Below are positions 58,549 through 64,000 of a stretch of 64,000 bases of DNA, piece by piece (the first letter of the stretch is position 1; the number at the start of each line of letters is the position of its first letter). Position numbers and translations under genes: made by a program. The notes beneath the pieces are model-generated. The model saw only the letters and a list, made by a program, of their open reading frames with translations, had not been told where the DNA came from and did no database searches. The stretch lies in NCBI GenBank assembly GCA_030141605.1, contig JAQGDQ010000483.1, forward strand, positions 105,670 through 169,669, in the 5' to 3' direction. This stretch comes from Tubiluchus corallicola (Eukaryota > Priapulida > Priapulimorpha > Priapulimorphida > Tubiluchidae).

Positions 58549-61500
58549 TTATTTCCGGCTTAAAGCATCAGCAACAAGGTTTTGAGCGCCAGCAATATGC
58601 TCAATTGTAAAGCAATATTCTGAAAGAATGAGTGCCCAGTGACACAAACGTCTGTTATTCTTACGCATTTTTCTGAGCGCAAGCAAACTTCTTTGATCAG
58701 TGCGCAATGTAAACTGGCGGCCTTCTAAATAGTAATTTAACTTCTGCACGCAAAATACAACACTCAGAAGTTCACATTCAACTACAGAATATCTGACTTC
58801 GGTGGGTGTAAGCCTACGACTGACATATGTGATAGGCACCTCTCCTAAGCCATCCATACGATCTTGGGTGAGTACACCACCAATGCCCACAAAGCTGGCA
58901 TCTGTAGTTAGGATAAATGGTTTGGAATAATCAGGGGAATGTAGAACACTGTCAGAAGTCAAAGCATTCTGAAGGGTGAGAAAGCTCTTCTCACAGGCTT
59001 CTGACCAAGGTACTTGGGTGGGTGCGTATTTTTCTGTTAAAGAATACAGAGGTGCAGCGATAGTGCTGAAGTTCTCAATAAAACGTCTGTAGAAGCCCAC
59101 CATTCCTAGGAATCTACGTACTTGAGTTTTTGTTTGTGGCCGTGGAAAATCACATATTTGTTGTAGCTTCTTCTGTTGAGGACGTAGGCGGTTCTTGCCT
59201 ATAACGTATCCAAGAAAATTTGCCTCACGTAGAGCAAAATGGCACTTAAGTGGCTTAACAGTCAGACCTGCTTTACGAATGCAAGTAAGCGTGCCATCTA
59301 CATGTTCCAAGTGATGTGACCAATCTCGCGACTTGATTAACACATCATCGATGTAACCTCGTGAAGAATCTCTTACGTTTTCTAAAACGCGGTCCATAAG
59401 TGACTGTGCAGTACTGGCAGCATTCTGTAAGCCGAAAGGCATGACGATGAACTCGAACTTACCAAAATCAGTTACAAAAGCTGATATGGGTTGTGATTCA
59501 GGGGCCAGTTCGATTTGCCAGTATGCCTTGGACAAATCAAGGGTCGATATCCAAGCGATGTTGTGAAGGTCATCGATTATATCGTCCGGGCGAGGCATTG
59601 GATATGGGTTGAAAATTGTACGAGCATTTAACTGTCGGTAGTCAATCGTTGGTCGCCATTCACCATGCGGTTTTGGCACGAGGTGTAGAGGCGAGGCATA
59701 CTCGGACTCTGATCGTCGTATTACCCCTAAATTTAGCATCTCTTGAAGTTCGCGCCAAACTATCTCTTTGCGGGATTGCGGCAGTCGATAGGGATGTAGC
59801 TTGACTGGTGTGGCATCCTTTAGGTGAATGTGGTGGCGAACTACAGTAGTGCGACCTGGTAAATCCGTAAACATTTCCGGATACTTGTTAAAAATAGCAC
59901 GAAGTTCTGTGCATTGTTGCTCTGATAGATCGTCTGGTAAAGTGACATCATTTACTGACTGTGTGGTAATGGCAGTTGGCAAAAAAGCATAATCTGGGAG
60001 ACCTCCAGGTTCTACTATTCCTTTGCCGAGGTTTATTATTGCCAAATCATACATGTCATCTTCCTCAACATCTTCATCAACGCCATATGCTAGAGCTTCA
60101 CTCAAGTTTGTTCCATCATCGTCCAAGCTCATTGCTAGAAGGATCAGGGATTCCTTTCTGTCCACATATTGCTTAAGCTTATTGATATGAACAATTCTAG
60201 TGTCCTTCCGTCTACCCTTCTTGCCAAAACAAACTTTATAAGTCCAATCGGATACTTTGTCTGTTATTTGATATGGGCCTCTCCAACCTGGTTGCATCTT
60301 TTTGCCTTTCCTCATCCTCTGAACCATCACTTTATCGCCAACCTCGAAACTTCTTTCTTTTGACACCCGGTCGTACCAGCGTTTCTGGGATAATTTGGCT
60401 TCCAGAAGCGATTTATGAGCGTCTTCTGTCGATGTCTCTAAAGCATTAATAACTCGTGCAACATACTCATCGACATCTTCAAGACTTGGCGGTTTGGAAC
60501 AACCCCATCGCTCTTTAAGCATGGTCAGCGGACCACGTACTGGGTAGCCAAAGACAAGTTCATTTGGGCTGTACCCTGTGGAATCCTGTGGAACTTCACG
60601 GTATGAGAAAAGCACATAATCAATTGCGAGATCCCAGGGAAGAGACGAGAAATCTTGTGTTAGGCGTAAAATAGACTTCTTTAGCGTGTCATTATATTTC
60701 TCGACGAGTCCATTCGTTGAAGGTGAGTATGGACTAGTGAAAATACCTTTGACACCGAGCTGATCCTCCAGCTCTTTGGTCAAGTTTGAAGTGAACTGGG
60801 TGCCACAGTCCGTTAATATTTGGCGAGGGATGCCGTATCTACAACAGAATTTCAGCAGTGCATTTAACACGGTGACAGTCTGTATATCTACTAGCGGATA
60901 TGCGTCCGGATAACGTGTTGCATGGTCCACTATTACTAAAGCCCAACGATTACCAGAAGGTGTACGATCAAGCGGCCCAATTAAGTCCATCCCTATGGTA
61001 CGGAATGCCGTGTCTACAATAGGTAACGGTTTCAAAGGGGCTCTGTCTGCTCGGCGTGAACGCGCTGTTTTCTGGCACGTCAGACAGGAACGGCAATATT
61101 CCCTTACGGAACGTTTTAGACGAGGCCATATATATTCTTGAAGAATTCTCTGAGTTGTCTTGTTTATGCCCAAGTGTCCGGCTAATTTACTTCCGTGCAC
61201 AAGTTGTAAAACTGCCTTGCGGCGAAATTTGGGTAGTACAAGCAGCTCCCTGGGTGCTTGGTGCTGTTTTCCTTTAGATAAATAGAATAACGCACCTCCG
61301 CGCAAAAGGTACCCTTTGCCTAATTTATATGCCTCTTCTTCTGTGCACGCGTTATCAATAATATTACGTATAGTGACATCCTCTTTTAGCTCTTCGCTGA
61401 TCTGTTCAATTGTGACGTCAAGAAGCTGTTTCTGATCTTCAGCAGGCGAGTCCTTAACCGCTAGGCCATTGTTTGATGCTGACGAATCAAATACTTGCTG

Positions 61501-63402
61501 TTGTAACCGCGTGTCCTGCTTGACTTGAGCTTCTAGCTTGTCAGCCTGTGAGCGAGTTATTGTATAAATTGACTCCACATCTGTCGCTGATTGAGGCTTT
61601 TGTTTCGGTTGTGATTTACTTGCAGCATTCTTCTTTGGTTTAACGCTGTATTTACCCACTTCTTTATTAAATTTTGAAGCTTTTTCAGCATTCTCCGGGA
61701 ATGGCTTTAACGCTGACTCGTAATTATTTCCAAGTAAAAAGTCAACAGGTAAATTATCGCTTACGCTTACAGTCAGAATACCAGAAAAGCCAGGCCCAAT
61801 AATTTCAACCTCCGCTAATTTACTTTGCCTCATATCACCGCACGCGCATACGAACTTGTGTCGGAGTTCATTTAAATACTGATTAGCGCGAACGAATTTA
61901 GCATGTAACATGCTTACACCAGCTCCAGTGTCTCTTTGACCTTTTACCACGTAACCGTTAATTTTTGCTGTAAAACCAACGGGTTGTTTTCGGCCAGGTA
62001 CGTGATGCCAATCATCATCATTATTTGGCATCTTTATTTCCGGTGTGCTAAACAATTGTTTGCCAGGTCTACCAAATACAGCAGCATTAGCAGGTCGCAT
62101 GACGTGTTCAGTTCCCAAACGCGATCGACATTCGCTGCGCCTATGACCAGGCTTTCCACATGCGTAACAATTCATTTTGGTTACAAGATTCTGGCTCATA
62201 TTTGTAATGCTCGCGCCTCCACCTTGCGACGTGGCAACATTGGGTTTACCAGTCTTTTTAAATGAATACACATTTTTCCCAGGAAGGGAAGTGATTTGTC
62301 TCGCTGCGACAAATTGATCTGCCCGTTGGGCCATCTTCTCAATTGTCCTGATGCTATCCGTCTTTAACCAAGTGGCCAAATCGTGTGGCATCAAACTAAG
62401 CGCTTGTTCAATTACTACTGCTTCATTAACAGCCTCAAAAGTCTCAGCTTGTATGGCTTCAAGATAGTCGCGCCAACTATTATCCAAGCGTCTGAAAAGC
62501 TGGCGATAACTTTCATTCTTAAGCTTTATTGTACCGCGGAATCTCTCCAGGTAAACGTCATTGCTTAGAATATACGCGCCAAGCAAAGCTTTGCGAACGT
62601 ACGTGTAGTTCCGCATCTCAGACTCGGGAATCTGCTGAAAAGCGTCTGCTGCTCGGCCAGACAAAGATGGGCCAATACACGCCGCGAAGTCTGCTCTATC
62701 AATATTGTTTGCAGCAGCACAAGCTTGAAACCAATCAAGAAACTTTTGTATATCGTCCTTGGTTTCATCAAAGGGACGTATTTTCATGAGCTTTAATTTG
62801 TCAACGGTAGAGTCCGCTTGACGACTATAGAAAGGACTGGCCTGTGACATCATTGGCGACCGACTGACCGGACTGGCAGCGGTCAATTCAAGTTTACGTA
62901 ACTCCATCTCGGCCATAATGCGCTCATGCTCTAATTGTAACTTTTTTGCTTCAGTTTCTGCTTCTAACCGTCGAATTTGCAGAAATGTTTGAGCAGCAGC
63001 TTCGTTAACTGTAGAAAGAGACTCTAAGGTGACGTCTGTCATTCTCTCTGTAGTTCTTCTACGACGAGGAGTCGGCGTTGGCGACTGCTCTGTAACTATC
63101 ACATGTTTTGGTTTCACACTGACATCAGGGGTTTTTGCTGCTTCTGTCGGGTCAGAGGCTTCCGCGCATAGTAAAGGCTGATTCATACCCGCGTCGAAAG
63201 TGTCAAGTTCTGCACCCTCATCACATTTTCCATCTTCAGGGCAACCCGCGGCCTTGAGAATTGCAGTAATTAAAACAGCCCGTCTCGAAGTAGGGTCGAC
63301 TAAGAGATGTAGTTCTGCTACAATATTCTGCAACTGCTCTTTATTAAGAGTCATTAACTCTGAAAGTTTGTATCTAACATCAGACATTTTTATACTTTGC
63401 AA
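58549..63402 (-). CDS. gag-pol: Gag-Pol polyprotein of a Gmr1-type retrotransposon (integrase upstream of RT)
   Basis: One frame of 1617 residues. A SAP-like N-terminus (about 6-50) is followed by a coiled coil (about 140-175) and a gag capsid-like region (about 205-370). A CCHC zinc knuckle has C412, C415, H420 and C425. An aspartic protease with D-T-G-A at 491-494 follows. The integrase comprises an HHCC finger (H736, H743, C773, C776), a catalytic D806-D865-E901 with exactly 35 residues between the last two, and a GPY/F module (R-G-P-Y at 1041-1044). Reverse transcriptase has L-D-L-S-K-A-Y-W-Q-I with D1289 and Y-I-D-D at 1350-1353. RNase H has D1501, E1544 and D1569, and the protein ends A-D-A-L-S-R-K. 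All expected catalytic residues are present. Normal Ty3/gypsy elements place integrase last; Gmr1-like elements have the order seen here. No env-like frame follows. M6 is an alternative start. Confidence 0.95.
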   Translation of the reverse strand: MQSIKMSDVRYKLSELMTLNKEQLQNIVAELHLLVDPTSRRAVLITAILKAAGCPEDGKCDEGAELDTFDAGMNQPLLCAEASDPTEAAKTPDVSVKPKHVIVTEQSPTPTPRRRRTTERMTDVTLESLSTVNEAAAQTFLQIRRLEAETEAKKLQLEHERIMAEMELRKLELTAASPVSRSPMMSQASPFYSRQADSTVDKLKLMKIRPFDETKDDIQKFLDWFQACAAANNIDRADFAACIGPSLSGRAADAFQQIPESEMRNYTYVRKALLGAYILSNDVYLERFRGTIKLKNESYRQLFRRLDNSWRDYLEAIQAETFEAVNEAVVIEQALSLMPHDLATWLKTDSIRTIEKMAQRADQFVAARQITSLPGKNVYSFKKTGKPNVATSQGGGASITNMSQNLVTKMNCYACGKPGHRRSECRSRLGTEHVMRPANAAVFGRPGKQLFSTPEIKMPNNDDDWHHVPGRKQPVGFTAKINGYVVKGQRDTGAGVSMLHAKFVRANQYLNELRHKFVCACGDMRQSKLAEVEIIGPGFSGILTVSVSDNLPVDFLLGNNYESALKPFPENAEKASKFNKEVGKYSVKPKKNAASKSQPKQKPQSATDVESIYTITRSQADKLEAQVKQDTRLQQQVFDSSASNNGLAVKDSPAEDQKQLLDVTIEQISEELKEDVTIRNIIDNACTEEEAYKLGKGYLLRGGALFYLSKGKQHQAPRELLVLPKFRRKAVLQLVHGSKLAGHLGINKTTQRILQEYIWPRLKRSVREYCRSCLTCQKTARSRRADRAPLKPLPIVDTAFRTIGMDLIGPLDRTPSGNRWALVIVDHATRYPDAYPLVDIQTVTVLNALLKFCCRYGIPRQILTDCGTQFTSNLTKELEDQLGVKGIFTSPYSPSTNGLVEKYNDTLKKSILRLTQDFSSLPWDLAIDYVLFSYREVPQDSTGYSPNELVFGYPVRGPLTMLKERWGCSKPPSLEDVDEYVARVINALETSTEDAHKSLLEAKLSQKRWYDRVSKERSFEVGDKVMVQRMRKGKKMQPGWRGPYQITDKVSDWTYKVCFGKKGRRKDTRIVHINKLKQYVDRKESLILLAMSLDDDGTNLSEALAYGVDEDVEEDDMYDLAIINLGKGIVEPGGLPDYAFLPTAITTQSVNDVTLPDDLSEQQCTELRAIFNKYPEMFTDLPGRTTVVRHHIHLKDATPVKLHPYRLPQSRKEIVWRELQEMLNLGVIRRSESEYASPLHLVPKPHGEWRPTIDYRQLNARTIFNPYPMPRPDDIIDDLHNIAWISTLDLSKAYWQIELAPESQPISAFVTDFGKFEFIVMPFGLQNAASTAQSLMDRVLENVRDSSRGYIDDVLIKSRDWSHHLEHVDGTLTCIRKAGLTVKPLKCHFALREANFLGYVIGKNRLRPQQKKLQQICDFPRPQTKTQVRRFLGMVGFYRRFIENFSTIAAPLYSLTEKYAPTQVPWSEACEKSFLTLQNALTSDSVLHSPDYSKPFILTTDASFVGIGGVLTQDRMDGLGEVPITYVSRRLTPTEVRYSVVECELLSVVFCVQKLNYYLEGRQFTLRTDQRSLLALRKMRKNNRRLCHWALILSEYCFTIEHIAGAQNLVADALSRK

Positions 63403-64000
63403 GATGACTACAGACTGCCAAGTAGGTACACAAAGTAAGGAGTAAATCTATGTTTAACCACTCTCACTCACTCTCACTTTACGCATCAGCGTTAGCTACT
63501 ATCAACCGACTTTTTGGCAGGGCAAAAATAATTTATGCGAAATGTTAAAAGCAAGTTTGGAAAAATAATCTTATTAAACCGTTTTCGCTGCTGTTATAAC
63601 TGCTGCGAAACCACGTTCAAGTTTTGGCGACCTTGAACCAGCTATCTGCCCGCCGCGGACAAAATATTTTTCTCACAACTTGATTTTATAAACAAGCAGC
63701 AAAGCTAACGTATGAGCAAAGTAAAATTTGAACTAGAAATGGCTATATCTAGTTTAGAGAAACGGATTAGATTATACAGCCTGTACTGAATAAATTCTTG
63801 GGAAAATTCCAGTGAATTAACGTGATATCCTTCACAGTTACCAAAAGCTTACTAGTCGCTTAATCAGTTTAAGCAAATTACTAATATTTATGCAACAGGT
63901 TGAAAATTATGACATTTTCACAACCAACGTAGCAGTTCCACTGCATTTAAGTGCTAATAGGAAGGCAATATCAATTATATACTATTAATATTAAACTCGG
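63403..64000 (-). other. 5' untranslated region of the retrotransposon and unresolved 5' flank
   Basis: No ORF of interest. It has a CTCTCACTCACTCTCAC tract near 63461-63477 and a short hairpin (GTTCAAG...CTTGAAC, 63617-63640). No copy of the 57.3-58.2 kb sequence was found by eye, so the 5' LTR is not located. Confidence 0.4.

Larger units (their letters stand above)
58257..64000 (-). mobile_element. Gmr1-like Ty3/gypsy LTR retrotransposon (5' end not delimited)
   Basis: The internal region comprises a 1617-codon gag-pol frame at 58549-63402 and flanking untranslated sequence. The order of enzymes is protease, integrase, reverse transcriptase, RNase H. The 5' LTR and primer-binding site were not identified in 63403-64000 (a weak candidate TGGTTCAAGGTCGCC lies on the minus strand near 63628-63642), so the 5' LTR may lie partly outside the window. 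The uninterrupted frame suggests a young, perhaps mobile copy. Confidence 0.85.

Noticed and set aside
57754-63700. Apparent similarity TCTCCCCGCCACGTA (57786) to TCTGCCCGCCGCGGA (63643) as an LTR pair
   Set aside because: The match fades after about 15 bases and is not at consistent distances from the polypurine and primer sites.

Overview
This is a eukaryotic, animal (metazoan) genomic window: AT-rich, with GT-AG introns of roughly 100-1500 bp, exons of about 70-220 bp, and orthologs of animal genes. I recognise five protein-coding host genes. They are a SynGAP/DAB2IP/RASAL2-family Ras GTPase-activating protein (+, 21.85-33.17 kb, 5' end not resolved), RBM18 (-, 37.5-42.1 kb, complete in five exons), TMEM60 (-, 42.5-42.9 kb, single exon), the mitochondrial E3 ligase MUL1 (+, 51.1-52.8 kb, complete in three exons) and an intronless nucleoside hydrolase (+, 53.6-54.6 kb). 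A nucleoside hydrolase gene argues for an invertebrate. The retrotransposon at the right end has the Gmr1-type domain order first described in deuterostomes, which fits an invertebrate deuterostome but does not prove it.

Layout. From 1 to 21.8 kb no protein gene is recognised with confidence. This part holds a 27-bp tandem array rich in the CRE palindrome TGACGTCA (0.37-0.96 kb), decayed LINE and tRNA-like relics, a CT microsatellite, two other tandem arrays and a LINE 3' end. From 21.8 to 35.3 kb lies the RasGAP gene and its 3' UTR. A 5S rRNA-like gene sits at 36.33-36.45 kb in a small GC-rich island. RBM18 and TMEM60 follow on the minus strand, with a hAT MITE in an RBM18 intron. From 43 to 51 kb there are LINE fragments and a nested repeat (a Tigger-like element inside an older repeat whose uninterrupted paralog lies at 33.8-34.3 kb). 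MUL1 and the nucleoside hydrolase follow. From 54.9 to 56.7 kb is a cluster of mobile-element remnants: a decayed nucleoside hydrolase fragment, two hAT MITEs and an LTR/gag/inverted-LTR remnant. From 58.2 kb to the window end is a large Ty3/gypsy retrotransposon on the minus strand with an uninterrupted 1617-codon gag-pol frame.

The host genes show no shared pathway: they cover Ras signalling, RNA binding, a membrane protein of unknown function, mitochondrial ubiquitination and nucleoside salvage. The most notable feature is the retrotransposon. Its integrase precedes the reverse transcriptase (protease-integrase-RT-RNase H), the reverse of normal Ty3/gypsy order, and every catalytic residue I checked is present. 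Exon boundaries were assigned by eye from splice signals, reading phase and protein-family similarity. No searches were run.
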